From: Aedes albopictus
Taxonomy: Eukaryota; Arthropoda; Insecta; Diptera; Culicidae
Assembly (NCBI RefSeq): GCF_035046485.1
Contig: NC_085137.1
Coordinates: 251,013,233-251,077,232 of the forward strand
Direction of reading: 5' to 3'
Length of the DNA: 64,000 nucleotides
Position numbers and translations under genes: made by a program. Within the stretch, counting starts at the first letter, position 1, and every line of letters starts with the position of its first letter. Below are positions 21,915-32,780 of this stretch, piece by piece. Below the pieces are notes generated by a model that was not told the origin of the DNA, made no database searches, and saw nothing but the letters and a program-made list of their open reading frames with translations.

Positions 21915-23657
21915 CTCCGGTATCCCCAGACGCAAGAGCGCATCGGCAATAGCAGCCCAACTGGCGCTATTGAACGCATTCCTTACATCCAGAGTCACTA
22001 CCCCGCAGAAGCGAATTCCCCTCCTCTTAGGCTCGAGTGCTTTCTCGGCGGTTTTTGTAACCGACAAGATAGCGTCTACGGTGGACCTCCCCTTCCGGAA
22101 GCCGTACTGGTTGCTCGAGAGACCATTTACGCCCTCAGTGAACTTCAACATTCTATTGAGGATGATCTTTTCGAGCACCTTCCCCGCCGTGTCAATCAAG
22201 CATATTGGTCTATATGCCGACGGGTCTCCGGGTGGTTTCCCCGCCTTTGGCAATAGTACCAGGCTCTGCCTCTTCCAAGCTTCTGGGAAAACTCCCTCGT
22301 CCAGGCATTTCTGCATAGCAGACCTGAACATCTCGGGAGCTTCTGCAATAGCTACTTTTAAGGCCAGGTTCGGAACTCCGTCCGGACCTGGGGCCTTACC
22401 TACGCTAAGGGACTTAGCTATCCCCGCAAGTTCCACATCGGTGACCCTTTCCTCATCGCCAGCCCCAGTCCCCGGCTGTCCTACGAAAGGAGGCCAAGGA
22501 CTAGGATCATGACGCGGAAAAAGTCCTCCAATGATCCCCTCCAACATCTCTGGAGATTGCTCTGTAGGAGCCATCACACCTCTCGTCTTGGCCATAACGA
22601 TCCTGTAGGCATCACCCCACGGGGTCGTATTGGCACTCTGACAGAGACCCTCAAAGCAGGCCTTCTTGCTTGCTCTTATCTCGGTCTTGAGCGCGGCTTT
22701 TGCAGCGGCGAACACCACCCGCCGTTCGTTTCGCTCTTCCTCTGATCGTGCTCGCTGCATCCGCCGCCTAGCCCGTAGGCAGGCGCGGCGCAGGTCCGCA
22801 ATCGCGTCGGTCCACCAGTAAGCCGGTGGCCTCCCATTTCTAGGGTGGACTCTCCTAGGCATGGTCGCATCACACGCACGTGAGAGCACCGCTACCAGCT
22901 CGTCGCTGTCTAAACCGAGTAAGTTTCGCTCACGGCGGAGCGCTTCCCTAAATACCTCTTCGTCGAAGTATGATGTCTTCCACCTACGAGGGCTTGGCCT
23001 TGGCCTAGCCGCCTCTTCTTCTATCCGCTGTCTGCTGTTGTTGTAGTCGATACTGTAGCGAACCGCCAGGTGGTCGCTGTGAGTGTAGCCATCATCTACT
23101 CTCCAGTTCGAACTACTTGTTAGGCCAGGACTACAAAAGGTCACGTCAATAATTGACTCCGCTCCGTTTCGACTATAGGTACTCTTGGTACCGACGTTAG
23201 CCAAGTCGACATCTAAGATGGCCAGTGTTTCTAGCAGGATCTGACCCCGCTGGTTCGTGAAACGGCTTCCCCATTCCACAGCCCAGGCATTAAAGTCACC
23301 CGCTATTACCACCGGCCTTCGCCCTGTTAGCACGGTCGTTAAGCGGTCCAGCATCTGCGTGAACCGATCGATCGGCCACCGCGGAGGCGCATAACAGCTA
23401 CAGAAGAAGACCCCGTTTACTTTGGCGACCACGAAGCCCTCATAGGTAGTAGACACCAACTCCTGCACGGGGTATTTACCCGTCGTCCATATCGCCGCCA
23501 TTTTCCTGGTCCCATCCGAGGCCCAGTTGCCGTTGCCGGCGGGTACTCGGTATGGGTCCGAAATGATGGCGATATCCGTCTCCCACTCAGAAACCGCCTG
23601 ACAAAGCAGTTGCTGAGCCGCATCACAGTGGTTCAGGTTCAGCTGCGTTACCTGCAC
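21915..23657 (-). pseudogene. R1-clade ORF2, N-terminal half: endonuclease and RT start
   Basis: Read on the minus strand from 23657 (first codon GTG; no ATG at the junction, so translation coupling with ORF1 is implied). The APE-type endonuclease begins QLNLNHC and has IISDPYR, GDFNAWAVEWGS and the catalytic YTHSDHLAV. The reverse transcriptase begins with GKAPGPDGVPN, AWKRQSLVLLPK, YRPICLIDTAGK and DVRNAFNSASW. The frame ends at the MITE insertion (LGIPEY). It is joined by exact excision of the MITE plus one TA to the half at 19890-21128. The frame is otherwise intact. Confidence 0.9.
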
Positions 23658-24745
23658 TGTGATTTGTTGCTCACTGCGGCTTTCTTAAAGGCCGGGCACC
23701 CTGGACCACCCATCGCATGTCTGTTTTTCGAGGTTTTCCCGGTACAGATCATGCAGATGGGCGGACTCGTGCAGCTTTGGGCCTTATGGCCTTCAGCGCC
23801 GCATCGCCTACACAGTTTGCGCCTGTCGGGGCCTTTGCAGTCCCACGACTTGTGTCCTGGTTCCAGACACCTGAAGCAAACCTCAGGTGGCTCGTGGAAT
23901 GTCAGGTGACAAACACACCAGCCCACCTTAATACTCCCTACTTTAACGGACTTTTTAACATCCGCCACAGGTAGCTGAACCAGAGCTATCTGTGTCCCTG
24001 CTGGCCCCTTCCGCAGCCTGACGGCTGTGGCGGCCGCCTGAACATCGCACTGTTGCCGCAGTGCCGTGACGAGCTCTTCCGCTTCGGTGATCTCGTCTAG
24101 GTCTTTGACCTTCAGAGTCGCCTCATGCGTAAGAGCCCTCACCTCCACTCCATCTCCAAGGACCTCTTCTGCCAGCCTCTTGTAGGCGGCGCCCTTGTGA
24201 TCCTTCTGGCGCTTAAGCTCCAGGATCATTTCGCCCGTACGAGTACGTCTGATACTGCGTACGTCGGCTCCAAGACCCTCGAGCTTGGCGTCGCACCTCA
24301 TCGCCTTCAAGACGTCCGAGTATTTCGACTGTTCGGTCTTGATGACGATTGCGTCACCTTTTTCGCGCCTGGCACCTGCCTTCCTACGCCTTGGCTTGGC
24401 GACCTGCGCTTCTACCTGCGGATTCCCCTTCTTCTTCCTTTTCCGCTCCACCTTTGTCCAAGGAGGGTCTTCTCCTTGGACCGCCCTGCTCTGTGGCTGC
24501 TGAGGGCCCACCATTGGTCGCAACCCCTTGTTCCCATCCGAGACGGGCCGGCCTTTTCAGGCCCACCCTTCCCAGCTTTCCGGGAACCCTGGCTGGGGTC
24601 CGACTTTCCGGCATAACCACCGGCTTTCGGGGTTATTATGCGCCTGGCCTTGCGGGCACCGCCAGACAGCTCCTCACCTGACGGCTGCCTCGCCCGCTTC
24701 TGCGAATGCTTGTCGCTTTTGTCGCGAGCATTCGCTTCCACACTC
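23648..24745 (-). pseudogene. R1-clade ORF1 (gag-like, CCHC knuckles), 5'-truncated, one frameshift
   Basis: ORF1 of R1 elements makes the nucleic-acid-binding coat protein. The N-terminal basic, Lys/Arg/Gly-rich part is open from the truncation point (SVEANARDKSDKHSQ) to about 24530. The frame then shifts and runs to a TAA at 23648-23650. The C-terminal third has CCHC zinc knuckles: CFRCLEPGHKSWDC, CRRCGAEGHKAQSC and a third, imperfect CMIC. The end overlaps the start of the ORF2 frame by about 10 nt. No 5' start codon is present because of truncation. Confidence 0.85.
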
Positions 24746-25314
24746 TTAACAAACAATCTTTGAGTATCCTTTTTTGACCCATTCTCACCCCCAACGACGG
24801 TTATGAATATTCGAATAAATGTTTCTAGCAGTTAAATATTCGATAAACCCGATTTCGACAACAAAAGTTCTATAAATATTGAAATTTATGAACAAAATTG
24901 CACTGTTCCGGAAGTTATATCATATTTAGTATGGAAAGTGCATACTTTCAGGCGTTTTCTTAAGATTTATTGAACTTCAAACTTAAATAATTTGAAATTT
25001 AGTACAGTAGTAAAAATTTTGCCTAGCTTTTCGCATTTCAGGGTGGTTAATTTAGGATGAAAACATATTTTTAGCACTTACAAAGACATCTCACTGACTG
25101 ATCAATTTCACCCCGAAATTAAATATATTGATTTTTTATTTCAAATGATTTTTTTTTGTAAAAAAATGATTTGCAGTAAAATTTTTAACCTCATTGACTG
25201 ATGAAAACCGTGGTTGTACTTGTTTTAATGCATTAAATTTATCCATATCGATAAGTATTCCAAAATTATTCACCAAAAACTACGAAAAGTGATTAATTTC
25301 ACCCGAAATCACGG

Positions 25315-25838
25315 TACGTGCGTGCCAACGTGGCCGTGATGTCGAAAAAAACCATTCAAAGACACATGAAACGGAATACCATCCATATCAAGGAAGGTAT
25401 CGTAGACGCTGAAGGCTTGAAAGCATACCTGATCGAGTACGGCTTTCCGTTGGTTGTAGTTTTATGTGAAGATGGTACGAAAATAACTTCTTCTACGGAC
25501 TACGAGTACAACAATGATTCGATAATCGGGCTGGTAGCTCCGATGGGTTCTAATGGTTTACCAATGACAAATTTGTTCCAAGCGACCACGCCTTACAAAA
25601 TGGCAAGTGATTTGAAATCGTATCCCATTGGGAGTTACGCCTACATTCAAATGGCCATTTCATTGAGCAAAGAAGCCGCGCCGTATGTGCTCTACCATGC
25701 TTGCTCAAATAATCAGTTTATTTGTGTATAATAATCAGCTACACAGACGTACTTAATCGCTGGGAATACACAGAATCTCTATTAAATAGTCATGGGATCA
25801 CAGTGTTGGCTAATGCGTCGGACGGTGATACAAGACTT
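25315..25838 (+). pseudogene. Transposase-like gene, long exon part 2 (first acidic motifs)
   Basis: Resumes the exon after the nest in the same frame: YVRANVAVMSKKTIQ. It has LVVVLCEDGTKI, then IIGLVAPMGSNGLP, then SYAYIQMAISLSKEAAP. A frameshift near 25718-25740, next to a duplicated AATAATCAG, moves the frame to LNRWEYTESLLNSHGITVL then NASDGDTRL. The E-D-x-TKI and SDGD-R motifs are spaced as in a repeated animal transposase-like family that I recall but cannot name; they may carry catalytic acidic residues. The end at 25838 is the TA where the next element inserted. Confidence 0.6.
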
Positions 25839-25839
25839 A

Positions 25840-26815
25840 CACACTTATTTCAGATTTAGCTGTTCGGTACTTCTTTTAACTGGGCTTGATTTGTAAATCT
25901 CCAAATTAGCGCCAATTCAGTAGTTTTTGCCGAAAATTGCTGTTCTTCGGTAAAATATTTACCTTTTTAACTGATTACTGTAAATTCAACAACTGGATTT
26001 CCAGTAATTTGAATGTTTTACTGAACTTAGCAAAAGTCAGTAAACACGAGTACCGAGTTTCAGTAATGCTGATCATTTTACTGACTTTTTTGTCAAAATC
26101 AAATAAAAACAACACAGATCCAGCAAGGAGCTGTCAAATTTCAACAATTGAACCAAATTCGAGCAGCAGCAGCGGCGGCGGCCACAAAAGCATTGGAACT
26201 GCAACTTATTTGCCTGCAGGATTAATTTTGCCTGCAGCGCCAGCATAGATTCCGGCCTTCTGGATGCGTCTTTGCCAAGTAAGTAGCAAAAAATCTGCGA
26301 CAAATTTGTGCTCACCTCGCAATTGTTTGAACTTTGAGGCTTCCGCCAATGGAAGTCTGCAACATCGTAATTAGAAACGAGCGGGAGGAATCTTGAAAAA
26401 CGCAACACCGCTCAAAGAACTCTCCTGATTTTGCGAACTAAGCAAATGTTAAAATAAATCATTTTCACCGCAGTCGCAGATTTTTTAAATTTACAAGGTC
26501 AAAGCTTCACAATAAAGGCTAAACGATCCGAAATAATGATCGAAAACACCGAAGGAATCAAATGTTAAATGTGGAAACGGGCTGCTGGTGCTTTTCTTTG
26601 GAACTGGGAATCTCGGTAAACTAGAGTAAACAATTATTTAACTGAAGAACCCAGTAAAAGATGTTACTGAAAAAATACTGACTTATTCGGTAATTTTTGA
26701 CAGATCAGCATTTTTTCATTTACTTGCTTTTCGGTAACGGCAAAATTTACTGGGTGTTCAGCAGTTCAAAAACCCAGTAAAAATTTACCGAAGTCGGTAA
26801 TCAAAACTAGCTGTG
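25840..26815. mobile_element. 976-bp TA-flanked TIR element inside the transposase exon
   Basis: Left end CACACTTATTTCAGATTTAG, right end (complement) CACAGCTAGTTTTGATTACC, flanked by TA (25838-25839 and 26816-26817). Subterminal CGGTAA and CAGTAAA motifs repeat many times in both halves. A 221-bp relative is at 53976-54196. Removing it with one TA restores the codon run RLMKAMRIRAGF. No coding capacity was recognised. Confidence 0.82.
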
Positions 26816-26985
26816 TATGAAAGCCATGCGGATCAGAGCCGGTTTCGATAAACCATGCATTCCTTCTCCATGGGGATCATGGTTCCGTGTAGACTGGTCG
26901 AGCAAAAATCCGATAAATGTGCAAGACATGACACACACAGTGAATAAGTTCAGAAACCGCTTGCTGAATGGAGATATGACCATCG
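26816..26985 (+). pseudogene. Transposase-like gene, long exon part 3
   Basis: Continues the exon after the 976-bp element: KAMRIRAGFDKPC, WGSWFRVDW, then VQDMTHTVNKFRNRLLNG. The exon ends in phase 1 at 26985 before GTAAGA. The QD-x3-H ... K-x-RNRLL pattern is a hallmark I recall from the same transposase-like family. The next exon (28259) joins in frame. Confidence 0.6.
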
Positions 26986-28258
26986 GTAAGATTATCTATT
27001 ATTAATCTAGTCGAAACGCAACATTTAATGCGAGCGAAAATCGATTTCACTCCAAATCCAAGCGTCTCCAAATCTAAGGTCCTATCTACAGAAGAGAGGC
27101 TCTCTTTGGTTTTCCTCTCTTTCGTTAATATCTCAGCTGTTTATTTGCATTATGATTGTCTCCTTGCATTGGACGATGGTCAAAACAATCGTCTTTTGAT
27201 TTGTACTGCAAAAGTAGCCGAAAAATGTACCATTACATTGCAATAATTGAAAGAGAAAGAGAGCCTCTCAAACGCAGATATCACCTATTGAAATGTTTGG
27301 CCTGATACCAGCCCACCCCGCTGCCAGTTGGTGTCGAACTCAGCCAAATCCCTTTATGCCTTTTCATTTGCAAACTATAAAAAAAATATTCATTCGAAAT
27401 GAATGATGCGTTTAGACTCTGCAAACGACTCGAACGGACACTTGAATGCTCTTGAATGCATCTCAGTTGAAGCAAGAGTGTTTACATTGTTGAATTCGTT
27501 CAGTTCGTAAGCAAGCTGAATTGAATTCAGTTCATTTGACAGAAGACTTGAATTCAACTCACATGAAACGCGGGTTCAGACGGGGCAAGTGAGATGATTT
27601 CGTTCGACTTGAACCAAAAAGTTCAACATGTACAACTTTCGTTCAAGTCAAGTCAATTGCTCAAGTGAGATGAATGGTGGTGCTAACACGTTCAATTCAC
27701 ATTCAATTGGGCACTTTCCATTGACTTCAATCAAGTCACTTGCACCATGTAAACCAGGAATATTTTTTTACAAGCGGTGGTGCGATAACTATGGGCCTTT
27801 TCATTTGACGTCTTAAATCAGCTGATTTCTCGGACCTTTGACAGTTATCCTATGAAAATGACAGTTTAGCGTTTGCGCCTTTGTTCGGCAGTTGTAAACA
27901 GTGGCCTGTCAGCTGGAAAGGCCTATTAGTGTATACAAAAATGTTGCATCTACCGGGCTATCAGTAAAAAAGCATTGCCGTTAACCCTTTGTGAGGCCGA
28001 GAAAACTAGGCGGTGTAGGTTGGTTGATACTAGTTATGCTAAGCCGAAATATTCCAAATAAAGACAAAACCAACAAAAGTTTTGCGGGTTTTACCTTTTT
28101 TTGTCTTTTTTCGGCTTTTTTTTATATTAAGGCTTGGCAAAACTAGTGTAGCCCCCCAGTTGCAAACATTGACGGAACAAACTTTTACAACTAATGTAAA
28201 ATCTTTAAATTTTATTTGCAATAGTGTTATGTATTAAAACAAATTCGTTGAATTCCAG
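26986..28258. other. Intron with two small TIR elements
   Basis: A 1273-bp intron. It holds an inverted-repeat element at 27094-27269 (ends GAGAGGCTCTCTTT and complement) and a 142-bp one at 27789-27930 (ACTATGGGCCTTT and complement-like AAAGGCCTATTAGT). Between them, 27370-27740 is rich in TTCAAGTC/TTCAATT-like short repeats. No coding segment was seen. Confidence 0.6.
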
Positions 28259-28526
28259 GAATATATAAAATTAAGAAAGACCATTTGGAACAGCTTATCG
28301 CAAATCATAGCAAAGATAAACACAGCTTGTGCGTTTCGGACATCTATCTAAAAGACAAGATGAAGTTTGATTCTACGGAGAAACTCATGAAACTTGACCT
28401 ACAATACTTCGAGAAGCACATCTCGAACAGTAAAGGTACTGCCTTGTTCATCGATCTCATGCGGCGCATGTATCAGGCTTTCGACAAGGCTGAAGCATCT
28501 GTTCTCGACCGTATCGAGGACATCTG
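28259..28526 (+). pseudogene. Transposase-like gene, penultimate exon
   Basis: Joins in frame after the 1273-bp intron (split GGA codon, then IYKIKKDHLEQLI). It contains SKDKHSLCVSDIYLKDKMKF and ends LDRIEDIW at a GTAAAC donor in phase 2. A 60-bp intron (28527-28586) follows. The helical KDKH-L ... D-KDKM-F pattern is shared with the same transposase-like family. No stop or frameshift in this exon. Confidence 0.6.
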
Positions 28527-28586
28527 GTAAACTCACAACAAAACTACAAAATTTGTAGTAGTGACCTTTATTTTATATATTTCTAG

Positions 28587-29500
28587 GACTGCATTATTCG
28601 TAGTACGCGGATGGAGAAATTTTTGTAAGCACAATTACAATAATCTGACGGAATGTATAACGCCTACCACTGCCTGGAGCTGGACGCGCAAGCAATAATT
28701 TTATTTGTATGCATATGCCGTGACCAGAAGGTGCCCGAACAATTTATTGTTGAATTTCTATCAAGCCAGCCATGCGAGAATTTAATTCGCGAGCTGCGGT
28801 CTCTGTCATCAACACATCAAACTGTGGTCAACTTCTCTATAAAAGAATTGACGGAGAAACTTGAAAAATCCATATGACACGAAGTATCATGTATAAAAAC
28901 CGTAACCAGATCAATTTCCCCTTCATCGATTCAAAAAATGCAAACCAACACAGTCCAGTACTACCATCTAATGATGAGATCATCATAAGGGTTCAAACAT
29001 CTAAAATCAATGCTGAAAAAGTATTGCAGAGCGTTGGCATTGAAAAGGAGATTATGGATTTGAGTGATTCTGTTTGTAATTCGGTAGCAGTTGCAAGAAC
29101 AGAGTTTGTAGAAGTGGAAAACTTTGAGGAAGATGAGATTACAGACACACGAGGCATGGAATACATGGAAGTAGACGACAGTTTTGGAGAACAGGAAGCA
29201 ATATCAAAACAGCAAGCAGGAACCGTAGGAGTTAAAGACAGTTTCTTAGAACAGGAAGTAACAGCCAAAGAACAAATAGAATCCGTAAGAGTAGAAGAAT
29301 GTCTGGACGGGCAAAGGTGTGAGCACGATGATCTTCAAGGTAAGGTGGACAACACAGTGTATGAAGCCAATAAGGTGTTCAGCAACTGTGATGAAATGAA
29401 ACTGAAAAATTCTCTATGTGGACAACAACATGCATTTAGGATTTCCGATTCTAGCGGTCGTATAAAAATGTTAAAAAATCCACGTTGTTGTGGATGCTAA
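28587..29500 (+). pseudogene. Transposase-like gene, last exon with two frameshifts
   Basis: Joins the previous exon through a split TGG codon (TALFVVRGWRNFCKHNYN). An indel near 28645-28653 shifts to the frame with YNAYHCLELDAQAIIL, FLSSQPCENLIRELRSL and TVVNFSIKELTEKLEK. The E in the SSQPCE motif is a candidate third acidic residue. A second shift near 28870 moves into a frame with QINFPFIDSK, followed by an acidic tail of about 170 residues with degenerate DSFGEQEAI/DSFLEQEVT repeats, ending RCCGC at a TAA-type stop by 29500. With both shifts the copy cannot make a full protein. Confidence 0.55.
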
Positions 29501-30099
29501 CCGATGGCCGAAAAAGACTATCGGCAGACAGAATGAGGAGATTTCAACAAAACTGATATTGCTATTGCAATTTTTGTTTAGGTTGTTTTGCCAACGCGTT
29601 TTTTATTGATTGTTAATATTGATATGTTAAAGATTTTAACGTGTATAAACTGTTATTTTGTTTTTGTTTGTATCTATTATTGGGTCCTTAAAGTAGAAAA
29701 AAAAAACATTTTTATCACATAATACGATCAATCATGATGTTCCCTCTTATAAAAGAACATTCCCCAACTTAAAAAACTACCTATATCTTAAACAGAAGTT
29801 TAAATTGCACAGAACATCATATCCTATCAAGAGAATGATTACCGTAAGTGTACTAGTAGCCGCTCATGTTCCAATCCAATAGTCTAGATGTAGGTTTTCT
29901 ACATCTGGATACTATTAGACCCGCATATTGTATATATCCGTGCAGAAAGATTGTATTTTTGAAGGGATTCTTTTCTGCGCTCAAGGGTGGGTACTGGTAC
30001 ACTGAGGGTATTTTGTAATTTTTTTCTTTCTTCGCGTATCGTAACAGAAGCAAAGAAGTTACCATTTTCATTGCACTCCATAACTACATAGAGCTCAAC
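29501..30099. other. No gene recognised; small hairpin at 29877-29912
   Basis: Downstream of the transposase-like gene. A short imperfect hairpin with TAGATGTAGG and its complement is the only structure seen. Confidence 0.45.
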
Positions 30100-30124
30100 G
30101 GGTTTCCAACAAGTTTTTAGTGAC

Positions 30125-30795
30125 AAGTAACCAATGATTACTTTCGATTTCTCTGAGTAATCAGGTTATCACAAGTAATCATGGTAATCTGAAGTAATCA
30201 TTAGTAATCCAAAGTAATCAATGGTAATCAAATGTAATCAACTAGGTAATCAATGTTATACCATTGACAAAGTAATCATGAGAATTTAGTTGTAATCATA
30301 TGACAATCATAGGTAATCTAACTAATCAGTAGTAATCTTAAGTAATCAATAGTAATCTTGGTAATCAATAAGTAATCAAGGTAATCACAAGTAATCATGG
30401 TAATCAGAAGTAATCATTAATAATATAAGTAATCAGTAGTAATCTTGAGTTATCAATAGTAATCTAGGCAATCAATAAGTAATCATAAGTAATAATGGTA
30501 ATCTGAAGTAATCATTTATATTCCGAGGTAATCAATGGTAATCAGATGTAATCAATGGAAATCAAATGTTATCACCTAGGTAATCAACAGTAACCAAACA
30601 AAAGTAATCATGAGTAATCATATGATAATAATAGGTAATCTGAGTAATTAATATTGAGTAATCAGTAGTAATCTTTATAATCAATAAGTAATCAAGGTAA
30701 TCACAAGTAATCATAGTAATCAGAAGTAATCTGAGTAATCTTGAGTAATCAATAGTAATCTTGGTAATTAATAAGTAATCTTAGTTATCACACAC
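30125..30795. repeat. AGTAATCA minisatellite array
   Basis: About 670 bp of irregular repeats of AGTAATCA, sometimes GGTAATCA or TGTAATCA, spaced 8-14 bp. It is part of the TIR element, not an independent satellite. Confidence 0.9.
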
Positions 30796-30802
30796 ACCAA
30801 AA

Positions 30803-31905
30803 TTTTTGAAATGCTTCCAGCACGCCAAAAATCAGCAAAAGAAATTGCTGAATTTCAGCAACATTTTTTGCCGAATTTCAGCAGGCAAAATGTTATTGCA
30901 ACCATAACAAATTGCAAATGCTCCATAGAAAACCAAAAAGCGCTCCATAAAGAATGAACATATGTTCCATGAAATGTGCAATGTTACCCATAAATAATTG
31001 AAAACGATCCATACTTTATAAAAAATGTACCGATAAAACATAAAATTTTCTCATTAAAAGTGAAATTTTGCACCAATAAATAATACTGAAATGCTCCATA
31101 ATAAAATACAAATGCTCCATAAAAAAATCAAATTGCACCCATAGAAAATTGAATATTGCTCCATAGAAAAATTAAATTGCACCATAAAAATTGAAAATGC
31201 ACCATAGAAAATAGACAAATGCTCCATAAGTATTATTTAACTGCACCACATAAAATACAATTTGCTCCATAAAAAATTGAAAATTCTCCATAACTTTAAA
31301 CATTTGCACCACTAAAGCAGTGCAATGTAAAGCAATTCAGCCCTGTCGAATTAAATTATGAGAATATGCTATCTATGGAGGTTTTTCTATTTTTCTTGGA
31401 GCTATTTATATTTTCTATGGTGCAATTTGATAATACTTATGGAGAATTCATCTATTTTCTATGTGCAATTTCAATTTGTTATGGGTACAATTTTAATTTT
31501 TTATGGAGCATTCACATTTTTCTATGGAGCATTTGTATTTAATTATGGAGCATTTCAGTATTATTTAGGGTGCAAAATTTCACTTTTAATGAGAAAATTT
31601 TATGTTTTACCGATACATTTTTTATAAAGTATGGAAAGTTTTCAATAATTTATGGGTAACATTGCACATTTTCATGGAACATATGTTCATTCTTTATGGA
31701 GTGCTTTTTGATTTTCTATGGAGCGTTTCTATTTTTTCATGGGTGCAATAAATAGGCTGCCATTTCAGCACAACTTTGCTGATCAACTGTCAAAATTGCT
31801 GGATGATACAGCAAGTTGAAAAATAATTGCTGAATGCAATCAGCACGCCAAAAATCAGAAAAGTTGGCTGATTACCAGCAAAAATATTTTGCAGCGCAGT
31901 AATAA
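30803..31905. mobile_element. Foldback element made of repeated GCTCCATAA motifs
   Basis: The left half carries ATGCTCCATAGAAAA-type units about every 25-35 bp; the right half carries the complement (TTTTCTATGGAGCAT). Long arms match: about 30945-31080 pairs with 31565-31700, including GTTCCATGAAATGTGCAATG. Both ends carry CAGCACGCCAAAAATCAG in direct orientation (about 30828 and 31841), so the termini are not simple inverted repeats. Confidence 0.75.
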
Positions 31906-31948
31906 ATAAGTAATAAGTATTTTTTAGTAGTTTTCAGTTGGAAACCCC

Positions 31949-32780
31949 TTGATAGAGCTCGTTTCCTTTGTCTGCGACCAAAACGCTCGCTTTCGATCAA
32001 TTTTTGATTCCGCGGTCCACTTTAACGTTAAAGATAAGGTTTGTTTCTGGATAACTCTTCAGTTAGCAAGCTAACATTATATGTTTAATCTACCTTGCAT
32101 TTTGAAGTTGTAACACAAACGTCGGTGGTTGTAATATATTCATTATCACTTGAAATGAAATTAATAACATATTTGAATCTTTTTTATTTTATTATTATTT
32201 TATTTGATTGTATCTGATGTCAGATCGGAATTTATAACCTTTATATCTAATAAAATGAACTTTGAAAACGACTTACTTAAATTAAAATCGCTTATATTGC
32301 CACCTACTATTTTTATTTTATTATTCTTAATAACAAATCATATCGAACTTCGTTTTTGTTTTACGGATACTAGTGATTATTACGTTTGTTGGGTATTATT
32401 CGTTTTTTTTCTTACATTTACTTCTAGCAGTATGTGTAACTCCGATTATCATCACAATAGAAGTTCCGATTACCATCATCATCGAGTCGGCCTATTATTG
32501 TACTGAATGGCTTATTAATTTGCATTACATAAAGTGTATATTTATTTATAAGTAATAAATAGTACTGGAAGGGGGATTCTTTAGGGCTCTATAAAAATCC
32601 GAAAATCCGAGGATCAGTTCACCATGTCTCATCAAGTTGCGAGGTGATGCTTTCCAGAACTATTTTAAAATCTGATACTTTTAAAACATCTCATATAAAA
32701 TTCATATTTACATTACATTGCATATTTACATTTACACTTCGTAACTTCGAGCTATTGCTCCTCTCCATCAGAACTTGTCG
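31949..32780. other. No gene recognised
   Basis: AT-rich DNA with hydrophobic-looking short open frames caused by base composition. Nothing supportable. Confidence 0.45.

Larger units (their letters stand above)
19152..24761 (-). mobile_element. R1-clade non-LTR retrotransposon with 16-bp TSD (level 3)
   Basis: A minus-strand element of about 5.6 kb including the MITE. The poly(A) tail reads as T-run 19165-19183, and perfect direct repeats TTAACAAACAATCTTT lie at 19152-19167 and 24746-24761. The 5' end falls inside ORF1, so the copy is 5'-truncated. The 3' UTR covers about 19190-19889. Apart from one ORF1 frameshift and the MITE inserted in ORF2, coding regions are open, so the insertion is fairly recent. 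Confidence 0.9.
17472..24800. mobile_element. Inner TA-type TIR element (level 2 of nest)
   Basis: Ends CCGTCGATGGGGGTGACAAT and, at the right, CACCCCCAACGACGG. Left flank is TA, right flank TT, so one copy of the duplication may be mutated. The motif GGGGTGAGATTGGGTCA or its complement recurs near 17500, 17873, 18985-19022 and 24775. After removing the R1 element it is about 1.7 kb with no coding capacity seen. Confidence 0.7.
17213..25314. mobile_element. Outer TA-flanked TIR element (level 1 of nest)
   Basis: The ends are CCGTGATTTCGGGTGAAATT on the left and its reverse complement on the right, with TA at 17211-17212 and 25315-25316. Just inside each end the motif GGGGTGAAATTGATC repeats. 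It has no coding sequence of its own. The inner element occupies 17472-24800, leaving about 770 bp of outer element, close to the 770-790 bp size of its relatives at 21129, 44224 and 47000. It shares with them a core CATACTTTCAGGCG at about 24942. Confidence 0.85.
30100..31948. mobile_element. TIR element carrying a TAATCA array and a nested foldback
   Basis: Ends GGGTTTCCAACAAG and TTGGAAACCCC are inverted copies. The interior left part (30125-30795) is a tandem array of AGTAATCA-like units of 8-12 bp with variable spacers; remnants recur next to the right end. A foldback occupies about 30800-31905. No coding sequence. Confidence 0.6.

Noticed and set aside
30125..30795. CRISPR-like regular repeat array
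   Set aside because: Units are 8-14 bp with irregular spacing and no unique spacers, in a eukaryotic transposon setting; it is a minisatellite.
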